DNA from: Archivesica marissinica
Lineage: Eukaryota; Mollusca; Bivalvia; Venerida; Vesicomyidae
Assembly (NCBI GenBank): GCA_014843695.1
Contig: CM026400.1
Location: forward strand, 31,043,225 to 31,107,224
Direction: 5' to 3'
DNA length: 64,000 nucleotides
Of the stretch, positions 14,201-20,748 are shown piece by piece. Each line of letters starts with the position of its first letter. The stretch's first letter is position 1. The notes below the pieces were generated by a model. It worked only from the letters and a program-made list of their open reading frames with translations. It was not told where the DNA came from and did no database searches. A program made the translations under genes and the position numbers.

Positions 14201-17200
14201 CGTTTACTATGTAACATGGAACTTAGCACGTTTACTATGTAACATGGAACTTAGCACGTTTACTATGTAACATGGAACTTAGCACGTTTACTATGTAACA
14301 TGGAACTTAGCACGTTTACTATGTACATTTTGATAGACAGTATCTCTATTATAATGCAGAATAGTCCCGAGTGTTTAAGTTTGTATCCTGTATCAGCCGC
14401 ATGTCAGGGCGTTCACTAGACTTTGAAACTCAAGAGTCAATGACCCTTGAGGTCAAAATCTCAAGAGTCAAACAGGAATTTTCAAGAGTTAAATATATGC
14501 ATGTTGGTACTTTACGTACATGTAATTGTTGTAGTTTCGTGCTACCACTGTTAGCGAAGGGATTTTTCTTTTTAGCATCTCTACACTAAGTACAATACAA
14601 CAGAATCTGATCATCAGTTTGTTTCATTTCCAGCCACTCAAATTCATTAAGCCACTCAGACCTGAATTTTCTGAATGCGACGTGTGTTAGGATTTCACTG
14701 TGTATTATAACAATGACCCTACGTATGTACTGCGTATGATATACCAGTTACATCGGTAATAGTAGAGTGTTTTCTAGAGCGGAATGACAGGGCGCCCCGC
14801 CATGCCTGTTTTGCCCCGCTCGTTAATTAAATGTTATTATATATATGCCTCAACAGGTGAGTGCCTTCATGCGGGCGGGGCGGACCTATACCTATACACT
14901 ATACAGGTAGCGGACCCTTCAGGCGGGCGGACCTATACAACTTGGTCGTCCCTCTTCACAAATATGTACTGCCTTACTGTCTCTTTGATCAATCACCGTA
15001 AGTCAGCAAACTTTTCTAGGGGTTAACCCCCAAAATACCTAGTCCCGCACCTCAAAATACACCCTGTCCCTTTTTTGGACCCACCTTACCCTTTTTTCCC
15101 CACTCTGGAATAAACCCTAGTAAAAGTTATTGTTTTCTTGGAAGTGGCAAGTGTGCATTATACACAGAGGGAACATTTCCATCTGTAAAATTTCCATCTG
15201 TAAAATTTCCATCTGTAAAATTTCCCTCTGTATAATGCACACCATTGCCACACAAGAAAACATTAACGTTTTAAACTTTATTTATTTTACAACGATTGCG
15301 AAGCAAGTTCTAACAACTTATATTAATCACTTTCGTTGATGCGGATGAAAGCATAAATGTGGTCATTAACATTTACTAATGTAACTGGTGTATATGATAC
15401 ACAGTACGCAAAGAGTTCCCGGAAATCTAGTTAATCCGGTCTCCCTTTTTACTGTAGAAAATAAATGAAAAACAACAAGTGATAAACGAATATGAGTCTG
15501 GAAAGGCAATACCGAACAACCAGATCATGTCAAAGTTGGAACGTAACTTGGGTAAGTAAAGTTTCCTTCCTTCAGTTGTACTGTAACTTGGGAAAGGAAA
15601 TGTTCTTCAGGAGGAATGTAACTTGGGTAAGTAAAGTTTCCGTCCTTCAGTTGTACTGTAACTTGGGAAAGGAAATGTTCTTCAGGAGGAATGTAACTTG
15701 GGTAAGTAAAGTTTCCTTCCTTCAGTTGTACTGTATCTTGGGAAAGGAAATGTTCTTCAGGAGGAATGTAACTTGGGTAAGTAAAGTTTCCGTCCTTCAG
15801 TTGTACTGTATCTTTGGAAAGGAAATGTTCTTCAGGAGGAATGTAACTTGGGTAAGTAAAGTTTCCGTCCTTCAGTTGTACTGTATCTTGGGAAAGGAAA
15901 TGTTCTTCAGGAGGAATGTAACTTGGGTAAGTAAAGTTTCCTTCCTTCAGTTGTACTGTAACTTGGGAAAGGAAATGTTCTTCAGGAGGAATGTAACTTG
16001 GGAAAGGAAATGTTCTTCAGGAGGAATGTAACTTGGGTAAGTAAAGTTTCCTTCTTTCAGTTGTACTGTAACTTGGGAAAGGAAATGTTCCTTTCTTCAG
16101 GAGGAATGTAATGCGGGTAAGTAGATTCCTTCCTTTAGTTGTAGCGTAACTTGGGTAAGTAGATTTCCTTCGTTTAGTTGTAACATAACTTAGGTAAGTA
16201 GATTTCCTTCCTTTAGTTGTAACATAACTTAGGTAAGTAGATTTCCTTCCTTTAGTTGTAACGTAACTTGGGTAAGTAGATTTACTTCCTTTAGTTGTAA
16301 CGTAACTTGGGTAAGTAGATTTACTTCCTTTAGTTGTAATGTAACTTGGGTAAGTATATTTTGCTTCCTTCAGTTGTAACGTAACTTGGGTAAGTATATT
16401 TTACAGTCTAACCTCTAAATGACTGTGGTATGTATAGAAATATACAGTCTAACCTCTAAATGACTGGTATATATAGAGATATACAGTCTAACCTCTAAAT
16501 GACTGGTATATATAGAGATATACAGTCTAACCTCTAAATGACTGGTATATATAGAGATATACAGTCTAACCTCTAAATGACTGGTATATATAGAGATATA
16601 CAGTCTAACCTCTAAATGACTGGTATATATAGAGATATACAGTCTAACCTCTAAATGACTGGTATATATAGAGATACAGTCTAACCTCTAAATGACTGGT
16701 ATATATAGAGATATACAGTCTAACCTCTAAATGACTGGTATATATAGAGATATACAGTCTAACCTCTAAATGACTGGTATATATAGAGATATACAGTCTA
16801 ACCTCTAAATGACTGGTATATATAGAGATATACAGTCTAACCTCTAAATGACTGGTGTATATATAGAGATATACAGTCTAACCTCTAAATGACTGTGGTA
16901 TGTATAGAGATATACAGTCTAACCTCTAAATGACTGTGGTATGTATAGAGATATACAGTCTAACCTCTAAATGACTGTGGTATGTATAGAGATATACAGT
17001 CTAACCTCTAAATGACTGTGGTATGTATAGAGATATACAGTCTAACCTCTAAATGACTGGTATATATAGAGATATACAGTCTAACCTCTAAATGACTGGT
17101 GTATATAGAGATATACAGTCTAACCTCTAAATGACTGGTATATATAGAGATATACAGTCTAACCTCTAAATGACTGGTATATATAGAGATATACAGTCTA

Positions 17201-20200
17201 ACCTCTAAATGACTGGTATATATAGAGATATACAGTCTAACCTCTAAATGACTGGTATATATAGAGATATACAGTCTAACCTCTAAATGACTGGTATATA
17301 TAGAGATATACAGTCTAACCTCTAAATGACTGGTATATATAGAGATATACAGTCTAACCTCTAAATGACTGGTATATATAAAGATATACAGTCTAACCTC
17401 TAAATGACTGGTGTATATATAGAGATATACAGTCTAACCTCTAAATGACTGTGGTATGTATAGAGATACAGTCTAACCTCTAAATGACTGTGGTATGTAT
17501 AGAGATACAGTCTAACCTCTAAATGACTGTGGTATGTATAGAGATATACAGTCTAACCTCTAAATGACTGTGGTATGTATAGAGATATACAGTCTAACCT
17601 CTAAATGACTGGTATGTATAGAGATACAGTCTAACCTCTAAATGACTGTGGTATGTATAGAGATATACAGTCTAACCTCTAAATGACTGGTATGTATAGA
17701 GATACAGTCTAACCTCTAAATGACTGTGGTATGTATAGAGATATACAGTCTAACCTCTAAATGACTGTTGTATGTATAGAGATACAGTCTAACCTCTAAA
17801 TGACTGTGGTATGTATAGAGAGATACAGTCTAACCTCTAAATGACTGTGGTATGTATAGAGATACAGTCTAACCTCTAAATGACTGTGGTATGTATAGAG
17901 ATACAGTCTAACCTCTAAATGACTGTGGTATATATAGAGATATACAGTAACCTCTAAATGACTGGTATATATAGAGATATACAGTCTAACCTCTAAATGA
18001 CTGTGGTATGTATAGAGATATACAGTCTAACCTCTAAATGACTGTGGTATGTATAGAGATACAGTCTAACCTCTAAACGACTGTGGTATATATAGAGATA
18101 TACAGTAACCTCTAAATGACTGGTATATATAGAGATATACAGTCTAACCTCTAAATGACTGTGGTATGTATAGAGATACAGTCTAACCTCTAAACGACTG
18201 TGGTATGTATAGAGATACAGTCTAACCTCTAAACGACTGTGGTATGTATAGAGATACAGCCAGCCAAGGGAATCACAGGAAATGGCTGCTTAGTAGAGGT
18301 GAAATGTATAAGAAAGTAACATATTTGGAATCTGACAAACTGGCTGCTTAATACAGGTTGGCTGCTGAACGGAGGTGACCACTAACAGATTTGATTGTAA
18401 AGTCAAACCTGTCTTAAGCAGCCAGCCAAGGGACTCACAGAATGTGGTTGCTTAGCACAGGTGGCTGCTTAATAGAGGTCTAATGTATAATAGAACAGCA
18501 TATTGTGAATCTAGAAACTGGCTGCTTAATACTGGTTGGCTGCTTAATGGAGGTGACCACTAACACAGATTTGACTGTAGTATTATTATAATGACTTTGT
18601 TATTAATTAAGTGATTTTATATTGACCTTGTTATTGAGATGAAGCCAGCCATATGGCCTCAGTCCGTGGTCTAGCATGACAGGCTGAATCCAAATAATAA
18701 GGTCCAAATATGAAATCACTTAATTAAAGCAAAATTATTACATCGTATGAAATAAAAGATATTTGAAAAATTCAAATTTTACGTATGGGTAGTAGCAATG
18801 CTGCTACACATTCTAACATTATACTTTGTATGCTTATGTTCATTTGGTAAACAGTGTTTTTTTGCGATAAAACAAACTCGAAACCGAAAGTAGGACTTTC
18901 CGAGTCGATAGTCTTTCATGTTCAAAATGTATACGTTGTTTTCTACATCCTCTGTTGTTTCACGCATGCGCGCTGTGCGTGTTTACATTCCTTGTGTTGA
19001 TAAACAAATTCGCGTATACGACGGTTTAAATTTATTGGAATTGTATCGTTTCTGAGCGACTATTTCGATTTTTGTAAACACACACATTAGTATTTATATT
19101 TTACCCAAAACATCCTTTATTACGATGTAATGCTGCTTTAACCCATTCAACACCAAGTAACTGACATGGACTGGTCCATGATATTTTTAGACCAATAAAT
19201 TAATAACAAAATTACATTTGGATCAGTTCATTTATCAAAATGGGTAATTTTTTTTCTAAAAATAGTTATATTACTGAAAAAAGTGCAGATCCTGATGAGA
19301 CGGCTCGTCACGAGCCGGCTCATCTGGATCTACACTTTTTTTGTAAGCCAATTTAGAGGTCTGTGGTGTTGAAAGGGTTAATGAACATTTTTTATTAATT
19401 GACTATAGAATATTTCCAAGAGTAACAACAATTAATTCTAAGAAAGCAGGCAATCTCATACAGGGCGAGTCCCAACAACCAATCAGATTTCGGCATTTAG
19501 TTCCATATTGGCCGTGCTAGCTCCATAGTAGACGAGCTAAGCAATGATATAGGCAAGCTCACGCTCGTTATGGACAAGGAAACGACTCAAGTTGCAGATA
19601 ATATTCAATAGTTAATTAACCCATTTCATTCTGGATACTGTTCAAACAGTATTTGCAAAGAACATAGAGCCAGATCAACCGCCACGAAACGTGCTGTCTG
19701 ATCAGGCTCTATGCTGTTTGCTATTCAGATGATCTTGCTAAGACACTTGGCTATGTAGCAAACAACATAGATCCTGATCAGCACGCAGCGTTACGCTGCG
19801 GCTGATCTGGATCTATGTTGTTTGCAAAAGCCTTTAAATGTATCCAGAATGAAATGGGTTAATAAAATAATATATTTGTGGGAAAGGAAACACTTTGCAC
19901 GCTAGCTGAAGATAAAATCACTTTTGCAAACAGCATAGAGTCAGATCAGACTGTTTGCTATTCGGATAGTGGAGCTGAAGCACTTGGCTGAATAGCAAAC
20001 AACATAGATCCTGATCAGACGTGGCCGTGTCTCATTTATATGAAAAAGTTGGCAGTTTCTTACGAAGGTTGAGGCACACAAGTACTGGTTAACCGCTGGA
20101 GCCTGCCCAGGAAAGGTGTTGTTAAGTAAACTGCCCGCTGACGATATAGCCCGAAATGGTGCTGATTGATGCAGGCTTAAAACCCGAAATATAACATAAT

Positions 20201-20329
20201 ATAACATATAATTTTTCGTAAACTAGTTTAATTTATTATTATCGTATTTTTTATTTTCTTCATTTTACAGGCGTTAGGTTGAGGGGGAAGGACAGGGGAC
20301 AGGTTCTCGGACCACCCACAAAGAAGTAG
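2128..20329 (+). CDS. EDF1: EDF1/MBF1 transcriptional coactivator, whole five-exon gene
   Basis: Five exons (2128-2205, 3828-3879, 6505-6665, 15458-15551, 20271-20329) join to 444 nt, 147 residues plus stop; human EDF1 has 148. All introns are GT-AG. Known role of the family: a conserved coactivator that bridges TBP and activators such as bZIP proteins and nuclear receptors, binds calmodulin, and associates with stalled or collided ribosomes. The N-terminal MBF1 domain covers about residues 1-72. A Cro/C1-type helix-turn-helix covers about 80-133 and includes GWTQKDLAT and the [10 protein letters not shown] turn. The C-tail [11 protein letters not shown] ends in basic residues. Introns of 1.6, 2.6, 8.8 and 4.7 kb all contain minisatellites, and the third also contains a gap and a probable false duplication. 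Confidence 0.97.
2463..2668 (+). mobile_element. tRNA-derived SINE, family S3, copy 1
   Basis: The head GTGTGGCGTCCGTGGTCC plus a downstream GGGTTCAATAC resembles pol III A and B boxes of a tRNA. The body matches the copy at 4144-4361, including AGCAAGGC, GGTCGG and AAAACATGTCTAGGTCCC, and ends in a CATACATA-type tail. It lies in EDF1 intron 1. Confidence 0.8.
2788..2917 (+). mobile_element. tRNA-Thr-like head (S2 SINE) between 18-bp direct repeats
   Basis: Bases 2819-2895 have tRNA form. A CTGGA/TCCAG stem surrounds a loop CTGGTAA whose anticodon would be GGU (Thr), followed by a B box GCAGGTTCGATCC. The same head starts the S2 SINE at 42637. TTGTTTACAATATTCTTG occurs on both sides (2788-2805 and 2900-2917), a likely target-site duplication from LINE-mediated insertion. 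No SINE body follows. It is more likely a retroposed or truncated copy than a working tRNA gene, because the acceptor stem carries a mismatch. Confidence 0.7.
3053..3470. repeat. 30-bp minisatellite, ~14 copies
   Basis: The core is CTTACACACCAGGACGTGCA and the period is exactly 30. Because 30 is a multiple of three, each frame repeats one decapeptide. Open frames on both strands (for example 2928-3488) are by-products. Few substitutions (ATG/ACG, TAT/TAC) separate units. It lies in EDF1 intron 1, about 360 bp before exon 2. Confidence 0.95.
3560..3755. repeat. dispersed repeat fragment upstream of EDF1 exon 2
   Basis: The block GTGAAGTCAGGGTCCCTA and its flank (about 3700-3755) recurs inverted at about 26360-26420 (GGCGAAATTGTCGCCCTAGG region). 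The 5' part has AAAACACTGGAGCC-like words repeated twice. Type unknown; probably an old transposon remnant. Confidence 0.5.
3828..3879 (+). CDS. EDF1: EDF1 exon 2 (52 nt)
   Basis: The acceptor is a run of T then TAG at 3825-3827; the donor is GTAAGT at 3880. The exon encodes [17 protein letters not shown] and the first base of the next codon (human AILAAQRRGEDVETSKK). The residual T joins TT of exon 3 to give Phe, where human has Trp. This pairing decides which of several AGs is the acceptor of exon 3: the GCAG five bases downstream would create TGA. Confidence 0.95.
4144..4361 (+). mobile_element. tRNA-derived SINE, family S3, copy 2
   Basis: The head is GTGTGGCATCCGTGGTCCAG, with a B-box-like CAGGTTCGATACTCGG. 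The body shares AGCAAGGCACCTC and CATGTCTAGGTCCC with the 2463 copy, plus a CGCAAGGGG block missing there. It ends in a CATACATACA tail. It lies in EDF1 intron 2. Confidence 0.8.
4636..4795 (+). mobile_element. SINE 3' part, family S4
   Basis: It contains GGACAGGTGGGTTTTCTC, CCTCCCACACGAATGACC and a 3' end GTTTCGCAATCGTTGTAA followed by AATAAAGTTTA. Related copies are at 12229, 15270, 26976 and 47355-48015. It ends about 15 bp before the 59-bp minisatellite starts. Confidence 0.7.
4811..6504. repeat. EDF1: ~59-bp minisatellite ending on the exon 3 acceptor, ~28 copies
   Basis: Core words are CCGATGGCGATAGGAGAACA, then GGATTTACCC, then CTAACCATTTATTTGTATT and TAG. Period varies 59-65 because a short GT run changes length. 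Units near both ends keep the branch-point-like CTAAC; many middle ones read CAAAC or CAAGC. The last unit ends TTTGTATTAG, which is the 3' splice site of exon 3. So the array incorporates the whole 3' end of the intron. Short open frames inside (62-99 codons) are repeat translations. Confidence 0.95.
6481..6504 (+). promoter_or_regulatory. EDF1: EDF1 intron 2 branch point and 3' splice site inside a repeat unit
   Basis: CCCTAACC supplies a good branch-point match (CTAAC) about 18 nt before the TAG at 6502-6504. The frame of EDF1 requires this AG: joining at 6505 gives Phe-Ala-Gly-Gly-Gln-Asn. Equivalent CTAAC plus TTTAG blocks occur in many units upstream. Confidence 0.85.
6505..6665 (+). 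CDS. EDF1: EDF1 exon 3
   Basis: TT completes a Phe codon, then 53 codons follow: [53 protein letters not shown]. It spans the end of the MBF1 domain and the first two helices of the helix-turn-helix (human [33 protein letters not shown]). The donor is ACT|GTACGT at 6666, phase 0. This is the best-conserved exon of the gene. Confidence 0.98.
6710..7661. repeat. 32-bp minisatellite with a 110-bp interruption, ~26 copies
   Basis: The core is GGTGCATCTAGCCTCTGACA then TGTCATATAGAT. It begins 45 bp after the exon 3 donor. Units 6807-6915 are replaced by an unrelated AT-rich segment (AATATTTTATTTCAATG to GCAACTTGCTTATATGG) that looks like an inserted SINE tail. Variants (TATCC, TAACC, GCCATG, TATATATG) are scattered. 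EDF1 intron 3. Confidence 0.95.
7690..7842 (-). mobile_element. S1 SINE, 5'-truncated
   Basis: Reverse strand. It includes the family 3' end (AGCTCGATTGCGAAACAAG as read on +), the CTCGAGACCTCATTCC block and GGCAACGTGGAATTTAAA. It lacks the tRNA-like head. EDF1 intron 3. About 310 bp of AT-rich sequence with nothing recognisable separates it from the next array. Confidence 0.8.
8177..9808. repeat. 89/93-bp minisatellite, ~18 copies
   Basis: Core words are CACACCTAGCCGTAGGCACG, GCATCCAGGTAGCAACACC and GATAGATACATGTAGTAGG. Two unit lengths differ by a 4-bp GGTG/GGCG insertion before GCATCC. 93-bp units sit at both ends and once in the middle, while 89-bp units fill the inner block. Since 89 is not a multiple of three, the overlapping 88-codon reverse frames are repeat artefacts. 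EDF1 intron 3. Confidence 0.95.
9829..9917 (-). mobile_element. S5 SINE head fragment
   Basis: Read on the reverse strand it starts GGAGGCGTCAGTGGCATAG and includes ACTTCAAATCACTTGCCCC and a GTAGGTTCGGCACTG B-box-like segment. Similar heads are at 49147, 49732, 53448 and 55181. Confidence 0.55.
9932..11286. repeat. 28-bp minisatellite, first block, ~47 copies
   Basis: The core is CATGGAACTTAGCACGTTTA then CTATGTAA. Variant units gain ACATGT (34 bp) or a longer ACATATGTACATG insert. The pattern of variants from about 10335 to 10930 matches that after the gap at 13364 with a constant offset of 3029, then differs. Confidence 0.95.
12091..12220. mobile_element. foldback element with internal 15-bp repeats
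   Basis: Arms GTTTTCTTGGAAGTGGCAAG + TGTGCATTATACACAGAGGG and their near-perfect reverse complement (ending CACACAAGAAAAC) enclose four CATCTGTAAAATTTC-like units. The length is about 130 bp and there is no coding capacity. The second copy is at 15132-15261. Confidence 0.75.
12229..12335 (-). mobile_element. S4 SINE fragment
   Basis: Reverse-strand 3' end of family S4: TAAACTTTATTTATTTTACA, ACGATTGCGAAGCAAG and GATGCGGATGAAAGC on +. It is repeated at 15270-15376 as part of the duplicated segment. Confidence 0.7.
12364..13363. other. assembly gap (1000 N) inside EDF1 intron 3
   Basis: Exactly 1000 N. The sequence before it (11287-12363) reappears intact after it, and the 28-bp array resumes immediately on the right side. 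Confidence 0.99.
13364..14327. repeat. 28-bp minisatellite, second block, ~33 copies
   Basis: Same unit as 9932-11286. The left half shows the same order of variant units as the first block, including the three consecutive ACATATGTACATG variants. The right half has a different order (TGTAGCATGG and additional 34-bp units), as expected of two alleles of one variable array. Confidence 0.95.
14328..15404. repeat. 1.08-kb segment, second copy, continuing into exon 4
   Basis: Identical by eye to 11287-12363. This copy continues without a break into TACGCAAAGAG and then EDF1 exon 4, so it is the one placed correctly next to the gene. It includes the second foldback element (15132-15261) and the second S4 fragment. 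Confidence 0.9.
15458..15551 (+). CDS. EDF1: EDF1 exon 4
   Basis: The acceptor is CTTTTTACTGTAG at 15457; the donor is TTGG|GTAAGT at 15552, phase 1. It encodes [20 protein letters not shown] then [11 protein letters not shown] plus the first G of a Gly codon (human [32 protein letters not shown]). It is the second half of the helix-turn-helix. If the donor is not used, the frame reads Leu-Gly-Lys-stop within three codons, so correct choice of the first donor is required. Confidence 0.98.
15541..16400. repeat. EDF1: 75/39-bp minisatellite carrying splice donor and acceptor signals
   Basis: The array begins within exon 4 (CGTAACTTGG) and copies the donor. GTAAGT recurs about 15 times, at 75-bp spacing up to about 15927 and at 39-bp spacing from 16155 to 16390. 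Each 39-bp unit reads TTCCTTCCTTTAG, a 16-nt TTGTAACGTAACTTGG, then GTAAGTA. The 75-bp unit is a dimer in which the second donor is altered to GAAAGG. The 179-codon frame from 15492 is not in the EDF1 frame and is a repeat artefact. Confidence 0.95.
16402..18257. repeat. ~39-bp minisatellite, ~48 copies
   Basis: The core is TACAGTCTAACCTCTAAATG then ACTGGTATATATAGAGATA. There are two main variants, GGTATATATAGAG and GTGGTATGTATAGAG, in blocks, with some units lacking AT or CT. It starts straight after the donor array and fuses at its right end with a TTAAGCAGCC MITE at the shared ACAG. EDF1 intron 4. Confidence 0.95.
18258..18397. mobile_element. TTAAGCAGCC MITE, copy 2 (left end lost)
   Basis: It starts at CCAGCCAAGGGAATCACAGG, without the CAGTCAAACCTGTCTTAAG terminus, where the preceding minisatellite ends. 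The right end is ACTAACAGATTTGATTG, followed by TA. Confidence 0.8.
18400..18577. mobile_element. TTAAGCAGCC MITE, copy 3
   Basis: It begins AAGTCAAACCTGTCTTAAGC (first base changed from C to A) directly after the TA that ends copy 2, and ends CAGATTTGACTG plus TA. Two copies thus sit head-to-tail sharing one TA. Confidence 0.85.
18580..19137. other. unique AT-rich intron sequence
   Basis: EDF1 intron 4. Nothing coding is recognised. A CACGCATGCGCGCTGTGCG patch at about 18961-18980 resembles an NRF1-type site. The 62-codon reverse frame at 18779-18967 has no supporting feature. Confidence 0.5.
19138..19381. mobile_element. TTAA-flanked MITE (piggyBac-like), copy 1
   Basis: TTAA CCCATTCAACACCAAG at the left and CTGTGGTGTTGAAAGGG TTAA at the right form imperfect inverted ends. 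There is an internal hairpin around GACGGCTCGTCACGAGCC. TTAA target sites with CCC termini are typical of piggyBac elements (established); the family call is inference. About 234 bp of unrecognised sequence follows to the next element. Confidence 0.75.
19616..19862. mobile_element. TTAA-flanked MITE (piggyBac-like), copy 2
   Basis: The inverted ends are perfect over at least 20 bp: TTAACCCATTTCATTCTGGA and its complement at 19843-19862. Inside are nested hairpins built of CATAGAGCCAGATCA, GATCAGGCTCTATG and AACAACATAGATCCTGATCA words. Confidence 0.85.
19922..20020. mobile_element. fragment related to the 19616 MITE
   Basis: It shares GCAAACAGCATAGAGTCAGA, TGTTTGCTATTCGGAT and TAGCAAACAACATAGATCC with the previous element's interior, but both TTAA ends are missing. 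Confidence 0.65.
20020..20195 (+). mobile_element. S6 SINE, 5'-truncated
   Basis: It matches the reverse complement of 63785-64000: CGTGTCTCATTTATATG, GTTGGCAGTTTCTTACG, AGTACTGGTTAACCGCTGGA, GGTGTTGTTAAGTAAACTGC and a TATAGCCCGAAATGGTGC block. The tRNA-like head is absent. Confidence 0.75.
20271..20329 (+). CDS. EDF1: EDF1 exon 5 and stop codon
   Basis: The acceptor is CTTCATTTTACAG at 20270. GC completes the split Gly codon; then [18 protein letters not shown] and TAG (human LKLRGKDIGKPIEKGPRAK). It is the C-terminal tail after the helix-turn-helix. The basic LRGKD motif is conserved, while the last ten residues are divergent as is usual in the family. Confidence 0.96.
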
Positions 20330-20748
20330 CTAGTCTGCTCAGTTACCATGGAAACCAGGCAGTGTACCATGGCAACACATTTTCATTTTGCATTATTGTA
20401 TTTTCGTTATAGTAAGATTGAAATGAACTACTATAAAAAGAGAGAATTAAAATGTTAGTAAATTGTGTATATACGTCAATAATGAACTTTTATGCGGAAT
20501 GCATTGAGATATTGTTATTTGTTCCACTGACAAAACATGTTACCGTAAATTTGATATATTATCAAGTGACAAACAAAATGTCTGCAAATGTACAAAATGG
20601 CCGCCCCATGATAAACCAAACATAGTGCTTACAAAAAACATGGATCAGAAATCACTAGATGTCGATATAAAGTAGGAACTTAACCGTAGTCCAATATGCT
20701 GTCTAGTTTTAGTTTGTCTGTAATCTCCAGTGATGCTAATTAAGAATG
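20330..20748 (+). other. EDF1: EDF1 3' UTR and downstream spacer
   Basis: AT-rich, with ACCATGGAAACCAGG / ACCATGGCAACAC words just after the stop. No other gene is seen. The transcript probably ends soon after the ATTAAA at 20446; the 22-bp array starts about 300 bp beyond. Confidence 0.6.
20446..20451 (+). terminator. EDF1: candidate poly(A) signal ATTAAA for EDF1
   Basis: ATTAAA lies 117 bp after the stop codon. It is followed by GTTAGTAAATTGTGTATAT, a plausible GU-rich downstream element. No AATAAA occurs between the stop and this site. Confidence 0.55.

Noticed and set aside
15492..16031. 179-codon frame overlapping EDF1 exon 4
   Set aside because: Out of the EDF1 frame and composed of the 75-bp donor-containing repeat.
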